A stretch of DNA of 22,939 nucleotides from Chromera velia. Its lineage: Eukaryota > Sar > Chromeraceae. The stretch spans positions 1-22,939 of the forward strand of contig JAHBMJ010002079.1 in NCBI GenBank assembly GCA_018398765.1, written 5' to 3'. Positions 1-9,353 of the stretch are shown piece after piece. Below the pieces are notes generated by a model, which searched no databases, was not told the DNA's origin, and was given only the letters and a program-made list of their open reading frames with translations. Position 1 is the first letter of the stretch. Every line of letters starts with the position of its first letter. The position numbers were made by a program, and so were the translations under genes.

Positions 1-678
1 TGAAGCGGGATCTTTTAATTTCTTCCTTGCTTTCTGACAGATGCCTTGCCCTGCAAAAGCATATAATCGGATTTTTACCGTATAGCCGAATATTCGGATT
101 GGGATGCGTACGTCAGTCAAGTGTGGCAGCCCGCGCGGGTCGGTTGGGGCAGGCCGCGGCACAGACGCACGTACGTACGGCGCGGCACTGCATGCCACGC
201 GCGGCATGCACGCAGACCCACCGGCCTGGCCTGCCACTGTGCTACAACACTTCCAACCTTCACTCTCATACACTCTGGGCTCTAATTTAAAACCTTTAAA
301 AACAACAAAAGAATCGCTAAAGATACACTTAAACGATTTTGAATATGTTTAAACTAGTTTAAACTGTTTGTATATTTAAAAAAATTTTAGAGTCGGAATT
401 AGTGTTGGAGTCGGTCTAGTCCCGTTTTCACATGGACTCACGGAACTGTAAAGCAACCCCAGCTCCTCAGCAAAGCCACCTTAATTCCGGTGCTCCCCGC
501 TGCCGCCTTAATTGCATGCATAACAGGCGCGTGCATTGACGCACGAAACACGCACGCCGCGCGGTCAAATACAATATATTTTTTTCTCTGACTAAACCCA
601 ATTAATTTAAAAACAGGAAATCGTACTGTTTGATCGCTTAAAACTCTTTGTTTTAAGCTTTTAAATATTGTTTACTGC
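1..678. other. Intergenic, no gene seen
   Basis: No convincing reading frame. Bases 100-240 are GC-rich with many CpG and alternating purine-pyrimidine words (cgtacgtacg, gcatgc). The rest is AT-rich. Three TGCATGC-type words lie at 189, 204 and 513. The short open frames here have no recognisable protein character. Confidence 0.6.
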
Positions 679-1095
679 CTAAAAAAGCTTGAGAGGTATG
701 GTTGTTTTGGAGACCGTTTTACTGTTGGAGACCGTTCGGGATAGATTTGTCTTCATCCAAACCACGGGGTCGTCTTCCCCCTTCTTGAATGCTAGCTTGA
801 ATGGCTCCATGACTCTCTGGACGTCGAGAGCCTTAAACTTGGTCATGTCCACATTGGGAGGTACTTGGGCCTGTCCGTGTTGACCTGCCTGCTGCTGTTG
901 CTGCTGCTGTTGCTGAAGTTGGGGTGCCTGGGGTGCCTGCGGTGCCTGCTGCTGCTGGGCTTGTGCGAGTTGCTGGGTCAGTAGCTGCTGGGCCTGCTGG
1001 ACTGCAGCAAGATCTGCATCTCTCTGCTGCAACTGTGCCTACAAGGCATCAATCTGTACCTGCAGGGCTGCTGGATCTGGAGGTCCGCCCGACAT
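679..1095 (-). pseudogene. Gln-rich gag-like retroelement remnant
   Basis: Read on the minus strand from an ATG at 1095-1093, the frame begins MSGGPPDPAALQVQIDAL. It meets one in-frame TAG, then runs on through a strongly Gln/Ala-rich, coiled-coil-like stretch with a run of nine Gln and repeated QAP units. A more structured segment follows (PPNVDMTKFKAL, then VMEPFKLAFKKGEDDPVVWM). The next in-frame stop, about 678, is again TAG. A Pro/Gln-rich leader followed by a small helical, Trp-containing domain is typical of the start of retrotransposon capsid (gag) proteins, and the copy breaks off after about 60 residues of that domain. No protease, reverse transcriptase or zinc knuckle follows downstream. 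The TAG replaces what context suggests was Gln (CAG to TAG). The gag assignment is inference from composition and layout; a host Gln-rich protein exon is the alternative. Confidence 0.35.
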
Positions 1096-1623
1096 CTACT
1101 GCTCGGCTTCCTCCGCGTTTGCTGGAAGCGCCGGGTTGAGGTATCTCCGGCCAGAGCGAGTGGCACCCGAAATGGCTGCAAGCAGACACCAATGAGCCCG
1201 TCAGAAAGAAACTGCTCTGCTAACCAGTTTGTTGAGCATACGTAGGGCTAGCGTATAGGACTATGACTTCTACTTACGTGTATCTACGCAAAGGTCTGTT
1301 CGTCTGGTCGTTCATCTTTCAACTCCTTCTAGATCGAGAGATTTCAGGTTGGCTACTCAGAACAGATATGACCGGTCAGTCAGACGGCATGCGTACACGC
1401 GTTGTGCATAAAATACGGTATTTATCTGTATCGGTCCACTTAAATGTATGTCACCTCTGTATTTGCTGTGTCCGTCTTTCTGACGTCTGTTCTGTCTCTG
1501 TGTTATTCCGTTTTGTGTGAACTCACTTCTGTGGTATTTCTTTTTCCATGTATTCATGCATGCATTGCAAACTGCATGAGCGCTCTACATGTGCGCGCGG
1601 TGCTTATTGCCTGACATCGCCTT

Positions 1624-1721
1624 GCGCTTTCTTTATCGCTCGGCGTGCGTGCATGAATTCTTTCTGGTTCCGCCTCGCGCTTTCTTTATCGCTCGGCGTG
1701 CGCGCATGAATTCTTTCTGGT
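1624..1721 (+). repeat. 53-bp-period tandem duplication
   Basis: A 45-bp block beginning gcgctttctttatcgctcgg at 1624 recurs at 1677 with one substitution (gtgcgtgcat versus gtgcgcgcat). Eight unmatched bases separate the two copies. It has no coding interpretation. Confidence 0.85.
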
Positions 1722-2064
1722 CCCTAACACCTAGGCATGTAAGAACCTGAGCACATCTCGCAGAAAAGAATTTTTATAAATTTTTATGGCAGTTCTAGGG
1801 GCAGATATAGGGACTATGCGGGGTGCCTATGTAGAGCAACTAGGATTGACGGAAATACGAACTGAACCTATGTATACTAGACCAATACATGTACGCCCGG
1901 AGAAGTGATAAGAAAATATGGCCCCGGAAAGTGAAGCGGGGAGCACTTACAAAACAGAAATACCCCAGCCCACGCGTGCACACAGTGTCTTTCACTAAAA
2001 ACCCGGCCCCGAAAGGCTGAATTTGCGAGATGCGTGCGTCAGATGGGTTTCAGATCTCCACTTA

Positions 2065-2087
2065 CCCCCGGGCTTTTTTCCCGGGGG
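2065..2087. other. Perfect 8-bp GC stem-loop
   Basis: CCCCCGGG (2065-2072) and CCCGGGGG (2080-2087) pair perfectly around a CTTTTTT loop. A G run follows, and the ambiguous base N lies 33 bases downstream, so sequencing trouble here is plausible. No function is assigned. Confidence 0.7.
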
Positions 2088-2507
2088 AGGGGGGGTTCCG
2101 CGTATGCTTTTTTCCCGCGNGGGGTTCGGCGCGAGGCTGGCCGGCGTGCGTCAATCGTGCAGTTCTCATTTTTCTTGCTTTCCGGGGCCGTTCGCAAGCT
2201 TACTTGCATCAGATACCCATGCATGCATATGCAGGGTCTGACCCAAACCGCAAACCCATGCACGCGCGCCGAGACCAACATGCATGCACCAGACTGACGC
2301 TTCTGACAGGCAATCGCAGTCTTCAATCGGATCAGGTCACCCAGAAACTCATCATGATCAGAGAGCTGCACGGCTCGGCACCAAGCTAGAGGTGCTCTGC
2401 GTGGAAGAGGGAGGAATATACGGTTCGCGAGCCAGTAGCAGGGTCACTTGTGAAACTCCGTGCGTAATGCTGTATCTACGGTTCTCGGTGTCTCTGTGGC
2501 AGATCAA

Positions 2508-5461
2508 ATGATGCACACGCTCTTCTCAGATCATCTCATATTAGAGGCACGCACAGAGCGATGCTTATCAACGCGGATTATCGGCAACGCAAAGATGTAC
2601 GTGGTGTGCTGCGACTGTCGGTGTTCCTCGGAATTGGTTGTCCCTTTAACCTGGTGGCGTTACTCAAAAGTGGTGTGCGGTCACTGTGGATCTTCCTCCT
2701 GGGTCTGGGGGTTTGGGTCGTCTCGGTTCCTTTCCTCCCCGAACTCTTCCACATCGCTCTCTCACCATGGTGGGTCTCCTAGTGTATTCCGTTTCAGCCG
2801 CAAAGGGCACCGACGGGCTGTCGCACGGATTTGTGCGATCGAGAAGGTATGCGATCGTGCTATCAAGAAGACTACCGCTTTGATCCGGGATCGATGGTGC
2901 CACCGGGAGGAGTTCGTCCAAAGCTTCCGGGCCCAACTGGAAGCTGCAGGCACCTCTGCCAAAGACATCTATTCTGGTCTCAAAGCTGAAGACGAAGACG
3001 AAGAAGAGTATTTCAGAGCCGAAGACAAGGAGCAACTCCTTCGTTACCTGGCCTCCTCAGAAGGATCCACGCGCGCGTCAGTGCGGATCTCGAAGGCAGA
3101 GGAGGCGCTTGACAGTGCCATGGATGTGTGTCTCTGTGCACTCGACGGGGAGATCTGGTTCAGAGATACATTCGGAGATGAGGGACCTCACCCAGAAGGA
3201 TCAGAACTCCCGTGGTGGACAATGTCGCGTGACCCTGCCCGTGGGTAGTGGCGGAGTTGGAAAGAGTTTCTTGGTGCCCTTCTGTTGAAGAGAACGTCGG
3301 GACTCCCGTGGTGGCACATGTCGCGTGAGCTGTTGGGGAGTTGGCGTGAGTTGTTCAGTTCCCTTTTATTGAAGAGAACGGTGCGGCTGTGCAGGGGAAC
3401 AGGAAAGGGAAAGGGACCAGTCAACCAGGTGATGGGGAGTGCCGGCCTCATAAAAAAGATCAGCAGTTTTCTTATCTCATCTGAGAACATGGTGGGTATA
3501 GGAGAGGAGTCTGAGCTTGCTGAATACTGCCGAAGAGATCCTGGGCCCGGGCTGGAATACTGTGGGCGTCCTCTGAAAGTCTGCCTTTGCCCATTCCCGA
3601 ATGACAGCATTCGATGGGTAGAAAAGGAGCTGGACTCGTTGGCGAGTCAGTGGAAATGCAGTTCTCGTTTGGGTCCCTAGGCTTTTCTGGTTTGGCGCTT
3701 TCTCGGGTATTGTCCTGTGTGTAACACGAACATTGGAAGAGGGCGCCAGGCGAAGTGGTGTTGTTCGGAGTGCTACAGGTACGATAAGCAGGACTGGGAC
3801 TATTACTTCGAGTTTTGTTCTGACTGGCATTATATGGCAGACTACGAGGACGAAATTAATTGGGACGAAATTTAGGACAACGACCGCTGGAGTGATCCAG
3901 ACCCAGGCTCTGTATTCGAGGACATGAGGTCGATCGAAAAGGGCCGGATCGAGAGGAGACTGTGTGGAAAACGTTTGGATGCTCGGAAGAGGGAGCGGCT
4001 TCTGAGTAGGGGGGGATCTGGGCGAGCAGGGGGGGCTCTCTCTCCCTCTGAGCGGAGGGAGGGCGTCGGTGGAGACGGTGGGGGGGGAGCACACCTCGCA
4101 GGACGGCAGCTGGGTGGGAAGTCGGGGAAGGCTCTGAAGAGAAGAGAGAGAAAGCGGTGGGGGAGGGGTCTGGGAGGGGACTCCGAGAAAATGGAGAAGG
4201 CAGCAGGAAGGAAGAGACATCAGGGTCCGGAAGAGTCGGAAGAGGAACAGAGCTGCGGTCAGGAGAGCAGGTCGGAGAGAGGGAACGAGGACTCTGTTGG
4301 AGCAACACAGCAGTCTGAGAAGAGAAGTTTTAAGGACGAGCCGGAAGGTGATGATGATCCATCGGGGCAGCTTGAAGGTGAGTGAGCTTTTGACTTTCTT
4401 GCAACTTTTCTCTCGAGACGAAAAATAGACTTTTGGTGCATATATGTCTGTCTCTTGCTTGCGAAATAGGATCCTCTTCAGTACTTTTCTGTACGCGCTT
4501 CGCTCTTTCGTGTGTTCCGATCGACGAAGTCGCGACGACATCATGACTTCAAATGTTTTATCTCGATTTGCTTTTGTTACTGCTGCGGTTGATGCAGGGA
4601 CGGGTGAGAATGAAGAAAGGCGAAACTGACTGGATCTCCTGCAAAGTCTTCTTGTTCGCCTTCCTTACAGCATCGTCCGGTGGGTACGGGGACGAGGGCG
4701 TCGTCAGGTTGGTCACAGGGGTGGGGCCTCTGATGCTCCTTGTGCCTTCAACGGGAATGCCGGCTCTTCTGATGTTCCCTGCAGTCAGCCTCCGTTTCCT
4801 CCTTCCGACCAGCCGTCTCAGAGTCTTCTTCCCCATGGCAACGCCTGGGACGGTCCCTCTCTTCCTCTCCGTAGTGAGCTCCCCTTGTATCCCGGTAGCG
4901 GCGCCTGGGGCGACCCTCCTTTTCCTTCAGACGGCGGCCATCGGTCTGTTGGTCCCCATGGCAACGCCTGGGGCGGTCCCTCTCTTCCTCTCCGTAGTGA
5001 GCTCCCCTTGTATCCCGGTGGCGGCGCCTGGGAAGACCCTCCTTTTCCTTCACACGGCGGCCATCAGTCTGTTGGTCCCCATAGCAACGCCTGGGGCGGT
5101 CCCACTGTTCCTCTCCATAGTGAGCTCCCCTTGTATCCCGGTAGCGGCGCCTGGGGCGACCGTCCTTTTCCTTCAGACGGCGGCCATCAGTCTGTTGGTC
5201 CCCATGGCAACGCCTGGGGTGGTCCCTCTGTTCCTCTCCGTAATGAGCTCCCATTTTATCCCGGTGGCGGCGCCTGGGGCGACCCTCTTTTTCCTTCAGA
5301 CGGCGGCCATCGGTCTGTTGGTCCCCATGGCAACGCCTAGGGCGGTCCCTCTATTCCTCTCCGTAATGAGCTCCCCTTGTATCCCGGTGACGGCGGCTGG
5401 GGTGACCCCTCTTTCCCCCCTCGCAATGCGCCGCCTGTCTATCCTAGAGGCCCTTGGCTGA
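2508..5461 (+). CDS. Unrecognised two-zinc-cluster protein, spliced, three in-frame TAGs
   Basis: Frame 2460-4388 contains only three stops, all TAG (3246, 3678, 3873; codons 247, 391, 456 from the ATG at 2508). ATG 2595 is an alternative start; an in-frame TGA at 2451 bounds the frame. Joining exon 1 (to 4377) to an exon from 4671 keeps one open frame to TGA 5459-5461, 887 codons in total. Seen in the product: C34-x2-C37-x19-C57-x2-C60 (ending CGHC), zinc-ribbon-like; a charged helical region about 120-240 with an acidic run EDEDEEE; an internal duplication around LPWW (240-300); a second cluster CPVC-x13-CSEC (402-422), followed by an aromatic/acidic stretch; a Lys/Arg/Glu/Gly-rich linker (480-623); then hydrophobic 41-residue repeats. 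I do not recognise the family. Zinc binding is inference, perhaps with a nucleic-acid or protein-binding role. The TAGs mean a pseudogene, UAG decoded as sense, or unrecognised introns. The reading frame of the last exon is uncertain (see the 123-bp repeat). Confidence 0.45.
3206..3385 (+). repeat. 96-bp in-frame duplication within the gene
   Basis: The segment starting ctcccgtggtgg at 3206 recurs at 3302. Copy 1 is 96 bp (32 codons); copy 2 lacks four codons, including the one corresponding to the TAG at 3246. In the gene frame both copies encode LPWW, then MSR, then W-R and LLLKRT. In the conserved LLLKRT block a Leu codon differs at two bases (CTG versus TTA) without changing the residue, which supports this frame as formerly or currently coding. 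Confidence 0.75.
4378..4670 (+). other. Predicted spliceosomal intron (293 nt)
   Basis: The donor is GAAG|GTGAGT at 4378. The acceptor is a pyrimidine-rich tract ending ccttccttacag at 4670. In-frame stops begin immediately after the donor, in the frame that was long and open before it. Removal joins phase-compatible open frames. The signals are canonical, but only transcript data can prove the junction. Confidence 0.5.
4831..5445 (+). repeat. 123-bp minisatellite, five copies
   Basis: Units start with cccatggcaacgcct at 4831, 4954, 5077, 5200 and 5323. Spacing is exactly 123 bp (41 codons). The first four copies are about 90-95% alike; the fifth diverges in its second half. Because the period is a multiple of three, three frames stay open. 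The first is a hydrophobic plus frame (VPMATPGAVPLFLS type), which is the one continuous with the predicted splice. The second is a Gly/Pro/Trp plus frame (LYPGSGAWGDPPFPSDGGH type), closed by a TGG-to-TAG change at 5338. The third is a basic minus frame (KEKEGRPRRRYRDTRGAHY type), 5254-4748. Differences between copies do not clearly favour any frame, so I cannot say which is translated. Confidence 0.9.
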
Positions 5462-6473
5462 ATCCTTCTTGATTTTCCTCCTCCTCATACCTACTAGTCC
5501 ACGATCATGCGTCCATCCTCGAAGGCCGTCCTGGTTCTCGTTCTCTTACTGGCAGGCTGCGGGAGGGGAGACGGTCCCGCTAGCTGGTCCTCGATCTGGG
5601 CGGTGGGAAGAGGTACGTGGGGGACGTTCTAATAGTGAAGGAAAAAGGGTCAGGGTCTTGTATTACAAGCACATTCAGTCAGGATGGCCGTCCTCGACCT
5701 CTCCGCTGTGACAGGATGACCTCTACGGATTTTTTGTTTGGTGCAGAGCATGAATTCACAATTGCCCTAGCGATTGCCACGGCGGAGAAGGGAAAAAAAG
5801 GCAAACGCTGTATGTGGGCTAGTATGTGGGGGCATTGTGGGCTCAGGATGCTCAATGACAGTCATCTAATCACATGTAATTGCGATGATGCATGTTGAAC
5901 AATTATGAAGCGATGATGCATGTTGAATAATTATGAAGATTCAGACATTTAATTTACTTTTTTAAAAAAAGGTTTTTGCAAGCTTCTTTAGAAACAATTT
6001 TCTGCATAGATGCCTCTGTAGCGTACGAAGGGAAAGGTTGAATAATAAAAAAAAAAAAATGATTGAAGCAAAGGACTTTGAATGATGCATTAATTTTTTA
6101 TGAGCTTTCCATTATATTTTGTAATGTCAGTTTTTCCACACTGGCAGTTTTCTTTCGGATTTCGTTTTGTTTTCTTTCAATTTCTTTGAGATTTTTTATT
6201 AAAATTCGTTAGCAGATTTCTATTAATTTCCCTACGATTTTCTCATTACAGGATTATAGGATTACATTGTATTCGGGGCCGAAGCCCTAGACCAGCATGC
6301 CAGTTGTCTGACGCCCGCCTTGCATCATACATCCATGCATATTACTCCACTCTATGCATGTATCCATGCAACGGTGCATCCTATTACAATACATGCATTC
6401 TTTTATTACTCTTTAAAAGCTGTAACTACCGGCACATCATTCATTAAATTATGTCTGATTCTCTCTGACGAAG
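5462..6473. other. Gene 3' flank / intergenic, no gene seen
   Basis: No convincing gene. A donor-like AGAG|GTACGT lies at 5613 and an acceptor-like ctactag near 5497, so a further small exon of the preceding gene could lie at about 5500-5612. I cannot support it further. From 5900 the sequence turns AT-rich with A runs (6047-6059) and T runs. Confidence 0.45.
5882..5937 (+). repeat. 28-bp tandem duplication
   Basis: gcgatgatgcatgttgaaca begins at 5882 and recurs at 5910 with one c-to-t change. There are exactly two copies. Confidence 0.85.
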
Positions 6474-6879
6474 TGATGAAGTCCTAAGGGCTTGTTTGTG
6501 AGACCACCGAAGAGACAGCTTGGCCGGAGTACAAAAAATTGGAGAAATTAGGGTGGCTCGCAAAGGCAGCGCGCACAAGTGTGAGCGTACGTGTCGATTT
6601 ATCGATACGGCTGAGTTAATTGTTCTATAATTTCACCGATAGAGAGAATCAGTTGCATCATCGGTATGCATGTATCGTTTGACGGTACAGATCGATCGAC
6701 CGGCAGATGTCTTTTCTGGACATAGATGGAGCAGAAAGTAGACAGACCGTCGTTTGGCACTCCTTTTGACTAGTAGGAAAGGAGGCGATGTACAAGAAAT
6801 AGGACAAACTGATAGCAGAGGCTGATTTGAGAACTCTCGTCACCCAATGCTGCACATAGCTAAATCTCGTACTTTGTCA
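6474..6879. mobile_element. MITE-like element, copy 1 (406 bp)
   Basis: This block matches 8111-8512 over its whole length at about 92% identity with two small indels (1 and 3 bases). The left end is TGATGAAGTCCTAAG. The right end, read in reverse complement, is TGACAAAGTACGAG, a decayed version of the clean inverted end in copy 2 (TGATGAAGTACAAG). Short inverted ends, no coding capacity and a 0.4-kb size fit a miniature inverted-repeat DNA transposon. I see no clear target-site duplication, so the class and the exact ends are inference. The minus-strand 65-codon open frame inside is not a gene: its counterpart in copy 2 differs mostly by amino-acid-changing substitutions. Confidence 0.6.
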
Positions 6880-8110
6880 AGTGGTGACGGAAGTGGGGGG
6901 CAGCCAGCCCTCGCTTCCAAAACTTTCTTCCAAGATGGCTTCTTCTTCAATCAGCTAGTAGCAAAGCCATCGGTCTCTTATCACAGTCTTTCGTTCTTCA
7001 TCTTCTTCCTGTCCAAATCTTTACTTCCGATCTGGCAAGAATCCAAATATAGAGTGCTAGAGTTTGTATCGGTGTAGCATGTCTTCTTTCCTCTGTTCGA
7101 GATGTCCAGTTGAGGATCTTCGGACAGTTCACAAGTCGAACAGAACATCGATAAGGAAAAAGGAGACGTTGGCATCCGTTTGTTCAGAGATCTCTCACGC
7201 ACGGATTGACCATACAAAGGATACGACAGAAGACCGATCGGCATCCACATGATCATCCACCTCACAAACGGTCCCCAAGAGTCTTCGAAGGAGCAAGGAG
7301 AGGGGTTTGCGGCGAACATCTGGAGAGAAGAGCAGTGCTCATGCACGTGCAGGTTAATGAAGCGACCGCTCCATCATGTGAAGTTGAAAGGTTCAGACGG
7401 AAAGGGCTCCTGTGTGTGTTAAGCATGACTGTATAAAATTTGTGCATGCCTCTTTTTCTTGTTTGTTCTTGCTGGGATGCATGCATCAGGGGGAAGAGGA
7501 AAGGAGAAAAAGGCAAGAGAGGTAGGAGGAAAGCATGAATGCGTTCATGGAGGTACACTGCCTAATACACTGTACGAAGCAGAAAGCTGAAAGAAGGATA
7601 ACCCGATCTATTCATACAAGTACGGGCGTGTACACAAATTGAAAGACAACAGAGCAGAACAGAGACAGGGTAGATGGAAAGAAAGAACGTGATTCAGTTG
7701 AGAAGAGAATTAAACGACACCATGATGGAAAAGGGGAAGAAAAGCTTTAAGAAAAAAAAAAGATGCAAAGACTGCAGAATTCTTTCCCGTACCTTCTTTA
7801 TCTGTGCAGACACATTTCTTTTATCAATCTGATGCACTCATGAGGTGAAAGCAAGAGTCGATCGTTTTATCTGAAATGTAATTTGAGACCTCTCTTGCAT
7901 CAGATAGAATGTCAGAGATCTCTCTCGCCTTGCTTATAGACTGAGTCGCAAGAGATTTAAGAAACCTCTTCCCTGCATAATATCAACGTGCTTCATATCA
8001 ATGGAACCAGAGAAAGAAGGAAATATCAGTCCTCAAAAGTGTGGTGTTTTATTCAAAAACAAGAAGAGAAGAAGTAAGGTATACATTCCGTACAAAAGAA
8101 AAGGATGCAC
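6880..8110. other. Intergenic, no gene seen
   Basis: Between the two MITE-like copies I see no credible coding region. Short open frames overlap on both strands with no domain character. TGCATGC words lie at 7443 and 7478. Bases 7560-7780 are purine-rich on the plus strand. Confidence 0.55.
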
Positions 8111-8512
8111 TGATGAAGTCCTAAGGGCTTGTTTGTGAGACCGCCGAAGAGACAGCTTGGCTGGAGCGCAAAAATTGGAGAAATTAGGGTGGCTCGCAAA
8201 GGCAGCGCGTACAAGTGTGAGCGCACGCATCGATTTATCGATACGGCTGAGTTAATTGTTCTATTTCACCGATAGAGAGAATTAGTTGCATCATCGGCAT
8301 ACATGTATCGTTTGACGGTACAGATTGATCGACCGGCAGATGTCTTTTCTGGATATAGATGGAGCAAAAAGTAGATAAACCGTCGTTTGGCACTCCTTCT
8401 GACTAGTAAGAAAGGAGGTGATGTACAAGAAGTAGGACAAACCGACAGCAGGGGCTGATTTGAAAACTCTCATCATCTAACGCTACACATAGCTAAATCT
8501 TGTACTTCATCA
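8111..8512. mobile_element. MITE-like element, copy 2 (402 bp)
   Basis: Same orientation as the copy at 6474-6879. Here the ends are clearer inverted repeats: left TGATGAAGTCCTAAG, right (reverse complement) TGATGAAGTACAAG. The right end also sits in a small hairpin, gtacttc-atcac-gaagtac (8502-8520). The 32 substitutions against copy 1 are all transitions. Confidence 0.65.
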
Positions 8513-8970
8513 CGAAGTACGAGTGGAATACAGAATGATAAAAGGTAGGGATGGAGCGATAGCATGCGCCCTCTATTACTTCAGCGACTTTATGCCTATG
8601 TATGGAGCCTATCTCTTGTGTTCCTTTCATCTGATAAAATATACTGATCAGATCCTCTACCTTGGAACGCGGCTCTCTGTTTCCTTTTCTCTTCTCTTCT
8701 TTCTCGTGCACTAGACTTCTGTGATCTGTTCAGCCATCACATCAGGGAAAGCATCCTTAAGTTCCTCTAGCTTTATATCTTCCCCATACTCTGCGTCTCA
8801 TCAGGATCTTTTTCATGAGTGTGTTCACATGGTAGTCTACTTTATTAACCAAAAAAGTGAACAGGGTTATTTTGTTGATTTTTCCATCCCCTTCTGACTT
8901 TCTTACATGTTTTGCTCTTTTGTCTCTCTCGTTTGTCCATCCTTGTACCAGATTGCCTATGCATTCCTCC
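8513..8970. other. Intergenic / possible LINE 3' region
   Basis: No gene seen. It lies immediately 3' of the LINE remnant on the LINE's strand and may be its untranslated tail. I see no poly-A or simple-repeat tail that would mark the element end. Confidence 0.4.
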
Positions 8971-8975
8971 CTCTC

Positions 8976-9353
8976 TCATTTGTATACTGGGCATTTAGTC
9001 AGGACATGTACTTCATCTTCGAGGACCAAAATGTGAAGTAAATCAAAACAAAATGGACAAATTCGTTTCTCTAGTAGCACTCTCTGTTCGCTTTTATGCG
9101 GGACTCTTCCTTTTATGATGGCGAAGCTTCCTTCACCAAGACTTAGTCTGAATGCTGCTCTCCTCCTATGTACTGACCAGGGCGCCGGCTCGGTGCATGT
9201 AGCAAAAGGGAGCCTTTCCAATTTCTTCTTCTCTGATGCATACACGGAGTGTGCCAGTGTTTCTTTCTGTATTTTCTTCTTTTTCAAGGAAATACCACAA
9301 ATGAAGGCAGTTTTCATTCTGTACCCCTCTGTGCCAACCCAACACCCCCTCAA
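8976..9353 (-). pseudogene. LINE C-terminal zinc-knuckle fragment
   Basis: The C-terminal half contains FRLSLGEGSFAIIKGRVP, then RICPFC, then EDEVHVLTKCPVYK before TGA. Arg-Leu-x-Leu-Gly, a Lys-Gly-Arg block and C-x2-C...H-x4-C are the standard end of many LINE open reading frames. The first 40 codons have no such character and are probably not original coding sequence in this frame. Confidence 0.7.

Larger units (their letters stand above)
1096..2450. other. Intergenic, no gene seen
   Basis: No credible gene. The stretch holds a 53-bp-period duplication (1624-1721), a GC-only hairpin (2065-2087), one ambiguous base (N at 2120) and TGCATGCA words at 1557, 2220 and 2281. Overlapping short open frames at 2023-2389 on both strands reflect high GC rather than coding character. 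Confidence 0.55.

Noticed and set aside
2595-2690. True YABBY transcription factor
   Set aside because: The zinc-cluster spacing and CGHC are similar, but the YABBY domain is absent. Cysteine spacing alone occurs in many unrelated zinc ribbons.
3477-4544. 355-codon minus-strand open frame opposite the main gene
   Set aside because: Rich in Leu, Pro and Ser, as expected from reading the complement of a Lys/Arg/Glu/Gly-rich coding strand. No domain, while the plus frame has ordered zinc clusters.
4831-5445. CRISPR array
   Set aside because: The 123-bp units are contiguous with no unique spacers, and the setting is eukaryotic. It is a minisatellite.
6658-8476. Paired 61-65-codon minus frames in both MITE-like copies
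   Set aside because: About 13 of 61 residues differ from roughly 16 base changes, so most changes alter the protein. There is no sign of selection on the product.
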